Shown one piece after another: positions 1-6,493 of a DNA stretch of 9,311 nucleotides. The stretch is from assembly GCA_035354435.1 (NCBI GenBank), contig DAOQAY010000118.1, positions 1 through 9,311 of the forward strand, in the 5' to 3' direction. This DNA comes from JAKLDO01 sp035354435. GTDB lineage: Bacteria; UBP6; UBA1177. Under the pieces are notes generated by a model. It was not told the DNA's origin, did not search any database, and saw nothing but the letters and a program-made list of their open reading frames with translations. Numbering within the stretch: position 1 is the stretch's first letter; each line of letters opens with the position of its first letter. The position numbers were made by a program, and so were the translations under genes.

Positions 1-94
1 GTTTCTCCTTCCAGAGGTTAATTTATTCCACTAAATTCCCCTGTCCAGATTTAGATTACCATTATAACCTGTCCACTTTTTTCTGCAGGGTTCA
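1..94 (-). mobile_element. Possible end of an IS3/IS150-like insertion sequence (partial, runs off left edge)
   Basis: Read on the minus strand, positions 94-68 begin TGAACCCTGCAG, then an A-run and GTGGACAGG. This resembles from memory the terminal inverted repeats of IS150-group IS3 elements, which combine a TGAAC- or TGTAC-type end, an A-run and a (T)GGACA motif. Inside it lie a TATAAT hexamer (61-66), a second TGGACAGG (47-40) and a strong Shine-Dalgarno AAGGAG (10-5). The spacing suits an orfA start codon just beyond position 1. No transposase residue is visible, only one end is present, and no target-site duplication can be tested. It could equally be the leader of an ordinary gene transcribed away from the activase. 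Confidence 0.33.
5..66 (-). promoter_or_regulatory. Leader (-10 box and ribosome binding site) of a gene starting left of the window
   Basis: On the minus strand a perfect TATAAT (61-66) is followed about 50 bases downstream by AAGGAG (5-10), which ends four bases before the window edge. A start codon is therefore expected immediately outside the window. No good -35 hexamer is found at 16-18 bases. CCTGTCCA (plus strand) occurs at 40-47 and 68-75, 28 bp apart, flanking the -10 box, as would suit a repeated protein-binding site. The gene itself cannot be seen. Confidence 0.35.
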
Positions 95-148
95 GTTTTT
101 TATATCGGAAGAAAATAGAATAATACCTGCCTATGAAAGCTGTCGATT

Positions 149-3100
149 TTATTTATTCATCATTCCCAGCATGTCTGCGACTTTATCGTTTATGCTGATG
201 TCGCCGTCATAGAACTGTGAAAGTATAGGCATTCTGATCTTTCCTTTGATCTCCTGGAATATTGAGTCGGTGATCGTGCCGTGCATACAGCCGAAAGGTG
301 ATACATTGACGACCATTGCCGCACCCTGTTTTGCAAACATTACTGCTCTGCCGACTGTGAGTATCGCTTCACCTGAGAATTCGGGAGGCAGATATTTCAT
401 TCCTTCAGTAATAACATCTTCAACAGGCGGTTCGTGACGGTCGCTCAGAACTTCATTTGCCGCTTTGTAATATGCCGCCTCGGTTCTGAAAAGATAAATA
501 TTCTTCAAAAGCGATTCGCCTGCTTCAAAAAGCGAGAACGATTTCTGTTTTGCCATGTAATTCTGAAGCCATGCAGTGTAAAGTATCCATTCGTGCATCG
601 GGGAAAGCCATGCTTCTCCGCCGTTTTCTTCAATAACTTCAATAACATTGCCGTTTGCATAATCATTGCATCTGGCATATATTTCACCGACAATTCCGAC
701 AAGCGGTTTCTGAATGTTGTGTTTTGGTATATCCTTGAATTTTTTAGCAATTTCTTTGATAACCGGTTTAGGATCGGCTTTTTTCTCAAGAGTTCTTTCA
801 AGCATTTTAAGTGAATCGGCAAAAACCGTGTCGGAATCGCCTTTTGTAATTTCATAAGGTCTTGTTTTTGTCAGCAGTTTAAGCAGTATGTCGCTTGACA
901 TCATCGCATGCATAAGATAGCGGCGAAGACTTTCTTCAAGTCCCTGATAGGAATTTATAGAAGAAGGTGACATAAGATCTATGTTTGTTATATCTGAATT
1001 GTGGAAAGCAATCCGTTCCAGAAGGTTGTACTGGCCGAATCTGCACGGACCTTCTGAAGTGGGCATGAAAAGTATATGTTTCCTCGATGGATCAAGTTTC
1101 GCCTGATTGATAATTGCTCCCAGAGTCAGTGTCATCGGAAGGCATTCCGCACCTCTGGTAAATCTTTTCCCCAAACTGAATTCGTGCCTTGTTTCAGGAG
1201 GCAGAGCCTCTGAATCATAGCCGTAACCCCTGAATGCAGCTGCAAAAAGCGGAGTTCCGACTCTGTGCATCGGAGGAGTCCACACTTTGCCTTTATCAAG
1301 TTTTCTGTCAACCGTATAAATATCCGGCATAGGTGTGTCAACGCTGACCGGTCTATTTTTAAGATAACTTTTCACAACATCGATGAATGCTTCAATTCTT
1401 GTTCTGTAGCCCCCGTCGCTGTCATGTTCATCAAGCTCAAGTATCAGCATCGGCTTTCCTTTCATCTCTTCTTCAGCATAAGACAGGATGAAACTGTCAG
1501 GTCCGCAGCTGAAATTCGTGAGATAAATGGGAAAAACAAGCTCATTTGAAGATGCTCTTTTTATTGCTGCGATTATTTTCTGACCGTAATTCCAGAACAG
1601 ATTCCAGTAATTTGTTTTGTCAAAACCGCTTGTGTCAAGTTCAAGCATGTCCATCGGTATTACCGGCCATCCCATTGATGCGACAGTTTCCGGAATTCCG
1701 AGATTTATTCCTTTGTCGTAAAGGTTGTAAGGTCTTCCTATTATTACGAAAACTGGTTTTTTTGCATTCGTTGTTTCAGCAAGATATTTTTCACCTGTTT
1801 CCACAAGTTCATCACAATTTTTCCTGAAATCTTTATATGCCTTTGAAAATGCTTTTGTCACCTCTTTTTTGTTGACAGGAAAAACCTTTTTCAAGCTGTT
1901 GTAAATATATTCGCTATTCTTTTCATCTGTTAGTCTGAGATCTACGACTGGATCTATCAGTCTGGCTGAAATATCCATTCCGTTCTTTTGCAAAGTGCTT
2001 TTTATCACGGAAGGTGCGCTTTCAACATAAGGACAGAAAAAGCTTATCGCAGTTTTAACGGACTGTTCTGCCGATATTATTGCAGGGAAGAAAACAGGAA
2101 TGTTCCTCGATATCAGTTCGGCAGTGTGTCCTATTGAGGTCTTGAGTGGAAAACAAAAGTCTGAGGTCGAGAATTTGGAAGATGTTTCTTTGATCCTTTG
2201 TGAAGTCACGGCAGATGATATTTCAACCTGAATATTCAAAAGATTGAACATTTCACGCCATAACGGAAGATAAGTGTAGTTGACTATCGCAAGGGGAATT
2301 CCGACTTTTCCGATCGGTTTTTCAACTTTTGTACTTTTGAAAAAATCTGCCCTTTTGTGTGTGAAAAGCCTGAATTCATCCATCTCTTTTCTAAACGGTT
2401 CCATAGGATCCCTGCCGCACATATAGCCCCATGAAAATTCGTTTCCGCCATTCCTGCTAATATAGTTTATCCTACAGAAATTATTGCACAATTTGCACAC
2501 TTCAGTCCGCGATGATATTTCAATCTCAACAGCATCATGCCCAATAAAACGGGATTGAATGTCATTCCCCTCTTTTCTAAGAAGAGAGGGGGCAAGGGTG
2601 AGTTGGGGTTGTATTTCTTCATAAGCGATAAGCGCAGCTCCGATACATCCCATGACATGACAGAAAGGAGAGACGACCACTTCTACGCCAAGCAGATTCT
2701 CAAAAGCGGCGACAAGCCCTTTATTTCTTGCTGTGGCTCCCTGAAAAAAGATCTTTTCCTTACTGATTTTGCGGTTGCCGACAACTCTGTTCAGATAATT
2801 CTTTGTGACTGAATAAAGTACCGATGCAAGCACTTCTTCTTTGAAATATCCCTGTTTCAGGAGAGATCTGATGTCCTGTTCCATGAAAACTGTGCACCTG
2901 TCACTTGTTACAGGCGGTTCGATCCCTTCAGTTACGGTTCCTGCATTCTGAACCGGTATATCGAGTTTTCTTGCCTGTTCTTCAACAAAAGAACCGGTTC
3001 CTGCGGCACAGACATAATTCATGTTCACATCCGCAACAAGACCGTTGTGAACTCTAATATATTTTGCATCCTGTCCACCGATTTCAAAAATGGTTTCAAC

Positions 3101-4300
3101 ATCTGGAAAGAACGAAACAGTGCCTCTTCCGTGAGCCGTGATCTCATTTACTATTGCATCAGCTCCGAATATTTCGCCGACAAGTTTTCTCCCTGAACCG
3201 GTAGTGCCGAATGCTGCGATCTTTGTCTGAACCGGGTTTAGCACGGAAAAGAGCGATCTGAATACTTTTTTTGCAGCATTGACGGGATCACCTTCCGTTT
3301 TTCTGTAAATATCAAGCAGCGGAATACCATTCTTGGAAAGCACGGCGATCTTTGTGCTTGTTGAACCTATATCCATTCCAAGTATGACTTCGTTTACGGA
3401 CGAAATATCGGCATGTATTCTTATTTCATTTTTATCCGCATCAATCACGGGGTCGATAAATTCAGGGTATCTGCTCTTTTTCAGTATCAGTTTCGGCATT
3501 TTGTCAGTCTTGGCAGGAGGAGTGAACGCATCAAGGTTTATATCTGATATTTTTACCGATGCGCAATATGCGGCTCCCATTGCCGAAAATGCTTCACTGT
3601 TATCTGTAATTGTCCAGAATGCAAGAGGAAAAAGCCTTTTGAACCAGCGGGTAACCTCTCTATTCAAGCTGACTCCGCCGATCAGAAGAATATCTCCTTT
3701 GATGTCGGAACCTTTGAAAAGAGTGTTCGCCGCTGAAACGGCAAGCGCTCTGCACATTCCTGCCCACATTTCCTCTTTGGTACGACCTTCCTGCTGATGA
3801 TGAATCAGATCGCTTTTTGCAAATACAGTGCACCTGCTTGCAATTTTCGGCGGATCTTCTATATCAAGTGCACCGGCTTTTTCGAGGTCTATTCCGAGCC
3901 TTTCAGCCTGTTCTTCAAGAAAAAGTCCAGTTCCTGCGGCACAAAGAGAATTTGATGAAATGTCAGATATCTGGTTGTTTTTTATGGTATATCTGGTAAG
4001 TGACGATGCTCCGATCTCAATTATTGATCCTGTGCCATCTCTGAAAAACTGATGATTTGCAAGAAGTGAATTTATTGCCGATGCTTCACTTACATAGGCA
4101 TTTCCGAGAGATCCAGAGAATTCCTTTGCCGATTTCCCTGTTATGGCAACAGTCGAGTCAGAAGAAGTTTCGGCAAATAGTTTCCGTAATATTGAAGCTG
4201 TTTTCCCGCGGTGTCTTTTTCTTACAATAACACTGTTTGAGTTTTTCGAAAAAACAGTAATAAAAGTAGTTCCTATATCAACCCCGAAATGATCTTTCAT
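149..4300 (-). CDS. Large 2-hydroxyacyl-CoA dehydratase activase-like protein (tandem BadF/BadG/BcrA/BcrD ATPase, DUF2229, dehydratase-like C-terminus)
   Basis: This 1,383-residue cytoplasmic protein belongs to the giant acyl-CoA dehydratase activase family. Small relatives such as HgdC are ATP-driven electron donors that activate 2-hydroxyacyl-CoA dehydratases or benzoyl-CoA reductases. Two ASKHA-type ATPase halves are seen: residues 5-250 (DIGTT, EIGASS, GGV) and 305-560 (MDIGSTSTK, EIGGQDAK). Each half keeps both cysteines that bind the [4Fe-4S] cluster in HgdC: CAAGTG (C120, C431) and RCTVF (C157, C469). A linker follows (561-598), then a cysteine cluster C602, C605, C609 and C628. Next is a DUF2229-like region (about 655-980, with DFCFPLK, GRPYNLYD and CGPDSF). 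The C-terminal part holds AECLP, GPCRFGQYN and SPFGCMHG, resembling dehydratase subunits. The start at 4300 is supported by a GGGGGAGGA site 6-7 bases upstream. The true substrate and role of these giant fusions are not established. A palindromic repeat is inserted in frame around residues 566-580. No dehydratase partner gene is in the window. Confidence 0.93.
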   Translation of the reverse strand: MKDHFGVDIGTTFITVFSKNSNSVIVRKRHRGKTASILRKLFAETSSDSTVAITGKSAKEFSGSLGNAYVSEASAINSLLANHQFFRDGTGSIIEIGASSLTRYTIKNNQISDISSNSLCAAGTGLFLEEQAERLGIDLEKAGALDIEDPPKIASRCTVFAKSDLIHHQQEGRTKEEMWAGMCRALAVSAANTLFKGSDIKGDILLIGGVSLNREVTRWFKRLFPLAFWTITDNSEAFSAMGAAYCASVKISDINLDAFTPPAKTDKMPKLILKKSRYPEFIDPVIDADKNEIRIHADISSVNEVILGMDIGSTSTKIAVLSKNGIPLLDIYRKTEGDPVNAAKKVFRSLFSVLNPVQTKIAAFGTTGSGRKLVGEIFGADAIVNEITAHGRGTVSFFPDVETIFEIGGQDAKYIRVHNGLVADVNMNYVCAAGTGSFVEEQARKLDIPVQNAGTVTEGIEPPVTSDRCTVFMEQDIRSLLKQGYFKEEVLASVLYSVTKNYLNRVVGNRKISKEKIFFQGATARNKGLVAAFENLLGVEVVVSPFCHVMGCIGAALIAYEEIQPQLTLAPSLLRKEGNDIQSRFIGHDAVEIEISSRTEVCKLCNNFCRINYISRNGGNEFSWGYMCGRDPMEPFRKEMDEFRLFTHKRADFFKSTKVEKPIGKVGIPLAIVNYTYLPLWREMFNLLNIQVEISSAVTSQRIKETSSKFSTSDFCFPLKTSIGHTAELISRNIPVFFPAIISAEQSVKTAISFFCPYVESAPSVIKSTLQKNGMDISARLIDPVVDLRLTDEKNSEYIYNSLKKVFPVNKKEVTKAFSKAYKDFRKNCDELVETGEKYLAETTNAKKPVFVIIGRPYNLYDKGINLGIPETVASMGWPVIPMDMLELDTSGFDKTNYWNLFWNYGQKIIAAIKRASSNELVFPIYLTNFSCGPDSFILSYAEEEMKGKPMLILELDEHDSDGGYRTRIEAFIDVVKSYLKNRPVSVDTPMPDIYTVDRKLDKGKVWTPPMHRVGTPLFAAAFRGYGYDSEALPPETRHEFSLGKRFTRGAECLPMTLTLGAIINQAKLDPSRKHILFMPTSEGPCRFGQYNLLERIAFHNSDITNIDLMSPSSINSYQGLEESLRRYLMHAMMSSDILLKLLTKTRPYEITKGDSDTVFADSLKMLERTLEKKADPKPVIKEIAKKFKDIPKHNIQKPLVGIVGEIYARCNDYANGNVIEVIEENGGEAWLSPMHEWILYTAWLQNYMAKQKSFSLFEAGESLLKNIYLFRTEAAYYKAANEVLSDRHEPPVEDVITEGMKYLPPEFSGEAILTVGRAVMFAKQGAAMVVNVSPFGCMHGTITDSIFQEIKGKIRMPILSQFYDGDISINDKVADMLGMMNK
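2563..2604 (-). repeat. Palindromic interspersed repeat, copy A, inserted in frame in the activase gene
   Basis: The plus strand reads CATTCCCCTCTTTT, CTAAGA, AGAGAGGGGGCAAGGGTGAGTT in succession. The CCCCTCT and AGAGGGG-type arms can form a hairpin. It matches the sequence at 4392-4431 nearly base for base, apart from a three-base indel in the loop and a few substitutions. On the coding strand it is read as TLAPSLLRKEGND, in the linker between the second ATPase half and the C602 cysteine cluster. This is a place where extra residues should be tolerated. Element boundaries are approximate. Confidence 0.75.
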
Positions 4301-4346
4301 TTTTTTTCCTCCCCCAGAATAGAAAAAAATCCGTTTAGCAGAGAGT

Positions 4347-4375
4347 TTTATAATGTTTAGACAGTTAATTCAAGA
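4347..4375 (-). promoter_or_regulatory. Candidate sigma-70 promoter of the activase gene
   Basis: On the minus strand TATAAA (4352-4347) is preceded at 17 bases by TCTTGA (4375-4370), or at 15 bases by TTGAAT (4373-4368). It sits about 47 bases upstream of the start codon and downstream of the palindromic repeat. This suggests the activase can be transcribed separately from the upstream VWA gene. It is a match by eye only; an AT-rich region can give such boxes by chance. Confidence 0.38.
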
Positions 4376-4391
4376 AAAAACGGAATAGTAT

Positions 4392-4431
4392 CATCACCCC
4401 TCTTTTTTAAGAGAGGGGGCGGGGGTGAGTT
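4392..4431 (-). repeat. Palindromic interspersed repeat, copy B, at the 3' end of the VWA lipoprotein gene
   Basis: This is the second copy of the element at 2563-2604, in the same orientation. The plus strand has CATCACCCCTC, then TTTTTTAA, then GAGAGGGGGCGGGGGTGAGTT. Its arms can pair to a stem of about ten base pairs with a short loop. Its GAGTTA end overlaps the stop codon of the lipoprotein gene (TAA on the minus strand at 4432-4430). No T-run directly follows the hairpin on the minus strand, so it is not a classic intrinsic terminator, although it could still protect the mRNA 3' end. Confidence 0.75.
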
Positions 4432-6265
4432 ACGGGATCACCAGTGTTACTTCCTTTGAATCGAGGGTCATTGCGTTCCATTTTGCTTTTATGCGGAGTT
4501 TGATGAACTTTACTTCGCCGGGAACTGTTGTAGTGTTCTGAAGTGACAGACTGTATCTGAGAACAGTTTCTCTTAATGCTCCGTAGAATTTTGAAGTATC
4601 TTTGCTGTCTATTGAATCAGCCGGAGTTGCTGAAACAGTCGCATAGCTTTTCACAAACTGAGTGGACTCAATAATGTTATCTTCAACTGATTCCAGTTCT
4701 ATTCCGACATCCATTTTTGTTGAATCATAAATAGCTTTGGCAGCTTCTTCTATTTTCAGGTTCAGTTCTGCACCGGTTGTAGGAACAGAGAAGTAATGCT
4801 CCGCTCCTGACAGATCATATGAATTTGTTTTTGACGCCAGGGTTGCTGCATTGCCGCTGAGAACTTTTGAATCTCCACTTGAATCAATTACTGCAATTTT
4901 GGCATTTATGGCGTTCATGGATTCCGCAACATCATCAATCGTTGTTTCAGCTCCGGTATCCCATATCCATCCCGTTGTATTGAAAACTTCATCTGACATG
5001 AGGATGAAAGCAGGGAGTGAATTTTCTCTGAAGCATACCCCGCCTCTTAATCCTGTTCCGCAAGTCGCGGCAGGAACTGTTGTATTATAAACTGTTCCGC
5101 CTGCAGTAGTTCTTATCGACTGATTAGTTCCGGCTCCTGAAGCTGACTGCTCAATTGTGAGTGTATGATATTCCTCTGATCCGTTGCCGTAAGTCAGCGT
5201 TCCGACTTTTGTTGTTATAGCGGTCAGGTCATCTGTGACATTCTGAAGCGCAGTAAACGGAGAGTAACCAAGCGTTCCAAGTGTGACAACGGCAAAATCG
5301 GAATCTGGAATATAGGTGCGGATGTTTGCTGTAATAGTGCTGATGCTGTTTTTAAGGACATCCATTGATGAAGTCATTGATCCGCTTGTATCAAATATCA
5401 GAAGAACATCTGTTCCCTCAGGTGTTGAGGTCAGATCAACAGGAAGAGGCATCGCTGCTGCATCTTTTTCAAGCAATGCGTATTCTCCGGGTTTCAGACA
5501 CTCGCCCTGATCGGTCCATTCACCTTCAAAGCATGTCTGCACCTGATCAAGAGAAGAATCTGACACACAGTCGACGGCTCTTATTGTTTCAGTACAAGGA
5601 ATTATTTCTTCACATGTTATTGTGTCCCATCCTTTGCAGTCGTCTTTGCAGTAAGCTTTTCCACCTTTGTAAAGGTCCGCATCAATTTCTGTACAGTTTT
5701 TAAGTCCGCCGTCACAAACTTCCGGAATTTCAACGATCTCGTTTCCGCATTCGTTAGTGTATTCTTCGCAAGTTGCAACATCAAATCCTGTGCAGTCATC
5801 AAGACAGCTTGCCTTGCCGCTCATATATTTTTCCGCATCGATTTCAGTACAGTTTTTCAGATTTCCGTCACACACCTCAGCACCCTCAACTTCGCTGTTA
5901 CCGCAAGTCTGAGGTATTTCAACACATGTTGCAGTATTCCAGCCGAGACAGGTTGCAAGACATTTAGCCTTGCCGCTTTCATATTTCAACGGGTCAATTT
6001 CAGTACAGTTTATCACATTGCCGTCACATATTTCCCCGACATCCACCGCTGAATTTCCGCATGTTTCAGGAATATTATCGGAATCTGCCTGCTCATCTGC
6101 CGTTTCGTCAGAATTTTCATCTGTAGTGCTGTCAGACAGCTCGCTGTCATCATCTGAAACTCCCAAGTCGTTATCGCTCTTGTGGGTTCTGACTGTGCTG
6201 TCGCCACATGAAACGGAAAACACAAAAACTGCCAGCACAAATAAAAAAGAAAAAATCCTCGCCAT
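4430..6265 (-). CDS. Cysteine-rich repeat lipoprotein with a von Willebrand factor A domain
   Basis: This 611-residue protein is predicted to be exported and lipid-anchored. Residues 1-20 form a basic and hydrophobic signal ending FSVSC, with C20 the likely lipidated cysteine, although Ser at -3 is less usual than Leu. Residues 21-66 are a Ser/Asp/Glu-rich linker. Three 52-residue repeats follow (69-220), each with six cysteines in the pattern CGN, CDG, NCTEID, C, DC or TC, C; these probably form disulphides. A further cysteine-rich piece is at 224-256. A VWA domain begins near 284 with the metal-site motif D292-T-S294-G-S296 and a later SDE (D425). C402 and C411 may pair. The C-terminus (from about 515) is probably a beta-rich domain. 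VWA domains commonly bind protein ligands through a divalent cation, so adhesion or envelope interaction is plausible, but the partner is unknown. The start is supported by GGAGGGAGGG (6279-6270). No functional link to the activase is apparent. Confidence 0.88.
   Translation of the reverse strand: MARIFSFLFVLAVFVFSVSCGDSTVRTHKSDNDLGVSDDDSELSDSTTDENSDETADEQADSDNIPETCGNSAVDVGEICDGNVINCTEIDPLKYESGKAKCLATCLGWNTATCVEIPQTCGNSEVEGAEVCDGNLKNCTEIDAEKYMSGKASCLDDCTGFDVATCEEYTNECGNEIVEIPEVCDGGLKNCTEIDADLYKGGKAYCKDDCKGWDTITCEEIIPCTETIRAVDCVSDSSLDQVQTCFEGEWTDQGECLKPGEYALLEKDAAAMPLPVDLTSTPEGTDVLLIFDTSGSMTSSMDVLKNSISTITANIRTYIPDSDFAVVTLGTLGYSPFTALQNVTDDLTAITTKVGTLTYGNGSEEYHTLTIEQSASGAGTNQSIRTTAGGTVYNTTVPAATCGTGLRGGVCFRENSLPAFILMSDEVFNTTGWIWDTGAETTIDDVAESMNAINAKIAVIDSSGDSKVLSGNAATLASKTNSYDLSGAEHYFSVPTTGAELNLKIEEAAKAIYDSTKMDVGIELESVEDNIIESTQFVKSYATVSATPADSIDSKDTSKFYGALRETVLRYSLSLQNTTTVPGEVKFIKLRIKAKWNAMTLDSKEVTLVIP
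5594..6061 (-). repeat. Three tandem 156-bp coding repeats (52-residue cysteine-rich units)
   Basis: Within the lipoprotein gene, the units at 6061-5906, 5905-5750 and 5749-5594 encode repeats starting at C69, C121 and C173. All six cysteines fall at the same offsets (0, 11, 18, 33, 37, 45) in every unit, so the period is exactly 52 residues. NCTEID and SGKA or GGKA are shared, while other positions have diverged. This indicates old tandem duplication with the disulphide pattern held constant. The units resemble the cysteine-rich 'CGNG..E..E.CDG' repeats common in exported Myxococcota proteins. Confidence 0.85.
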
Positions 6266-6299
6266 AAGTCCCTCCCTCCGAACCTTAAAAATTCACATC

Positions 6300-6328
6300 A
6301 TCTTATTGATAACACAGGCTAACCGCAA
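6300..6328 (-). promoter_or_regulatory. Candidate promoter of the VWA lipoprotein gene
   Basis: On the minus strand TTGCGG (6328-6323) and TAAGAT (6305-6300) are separated by exactly 17 bases. They lie about 35 bases upstream of the start codon and its strong Shine-Dalgarno site. Each hexamer is only a moderate match to the sigma-70 consensus (3/6 and 4/6), so this is a proposal based on spacing and position. Confidence 0.35.
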
Positions 6329-6385
6329 GAATTATTTATGGAATTCAGGTATTCTTAAAATTGAAGATTCCTTTCAAAAAATTAA

Positions 6386-6397
6386 ATTGAGTTCAAT
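6386..6397. promoter_or_regulatory. Short palindrome ATTGA-GT-TCAAT in the divergent intergenic region
   Basis: A 5-bp inverted repeat with a 2-bp centre lies in the AT-rich space between the lipoprotein promoter and the cas operon. It could be an operator, but palindromes of this length arise by chance in AT-rich DNA. The rest of the 228-base divergent region shows no gene. It contains another weak inverted repeat, GAAT-N6-ATTC, at 6341-6354. Confidence 0.2.
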
Positions 6398-6437
6398 CTC
6401 TTTAGATGATAAGTTTTCAAGATAAAGAAAATAACAC

Positions 6438-6468
6438 GACAGCCGGCGTCGGGGGTATGGAGTATAAT
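6438..6468 (+). promoter_or_regulatory. Candidate promoter of the cas6-dinD-cas8b operon
   Basis: A perfect TATAAT at 6463-6468 lies 26 bases upstream of the cas6 GTG, and a start of transcription near 6475 would leave a very short leader carrying the Shine-Dalgarno site. No good -35 hexamer is seen at 16-18 bases. The corresponding place is occupied by a bulged palindrome around GCCGGC (6442-6447, arms GAC at 6438-6440 and GTC at 6448-6450). A weak -35 next to a palindrome suggests an activator- or repressor-controlled promoter. No sequence resembling the E. coli (CTGT-N8-ACAG) or Gram-positive (GAAC-N4-GTTC) SOS box was found here. Confidence 0.4.
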
Positions 6469-6481
6469 TGGGCATAGATTG

Positions 6482-6488
6482 AAGGAGG
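6482..6488 (+). promoter_or_regulatory. Shine-Dalgarno AAGGAGG that fixes the cas6 start at GTG 6494
   Basis: AAGGAGG ends five bases before GTG at 6494-6496. An in-frame TTG at 6479 would place this strong site inside the coding sequence, encoding Lys-Glu-Glu, and would leave no binding site of its own upstream. GTG is therefore preferred. Confidence 0.75.
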
Positions 6489-6493
6489 AAAGG

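Noticed and set aside
434..814. Plus-strand open frame of 126 codons opposite the activase gene
   Set aside because: It lies entirely within a well-supported minus-strand gene, and its composition (rich in Phe, Cys and Ile) is typical of an antisense shadow.
4397..4419. Palindrome after the VWA gene as an intrinsic terminator
   Set aside because: The stem is good but the T-run on the minus strand comes only after an intervening stretch of about 17 bases. It is also a copy of a repeat present inside another gene, so it is called as a repeat.
6391..6421. A sequence starting GTTCAATC and ending TTTTCAAG that faintly resembles a type I-B CRISPR repeat in the region upstream of cas6
   Set aside because: It occurs once only, with no second copy or spacer-like spacing in the window, so neither a CRISPR array nor a repeat remnant can be supported.
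6479..6493. Upstream TTG start for cas6, adding five residues
   Set aside because: It would put the AAGGAGG Shine-Dalgarno site inside the coding sequence. GTG at 6494 is ideally spaced from that site.
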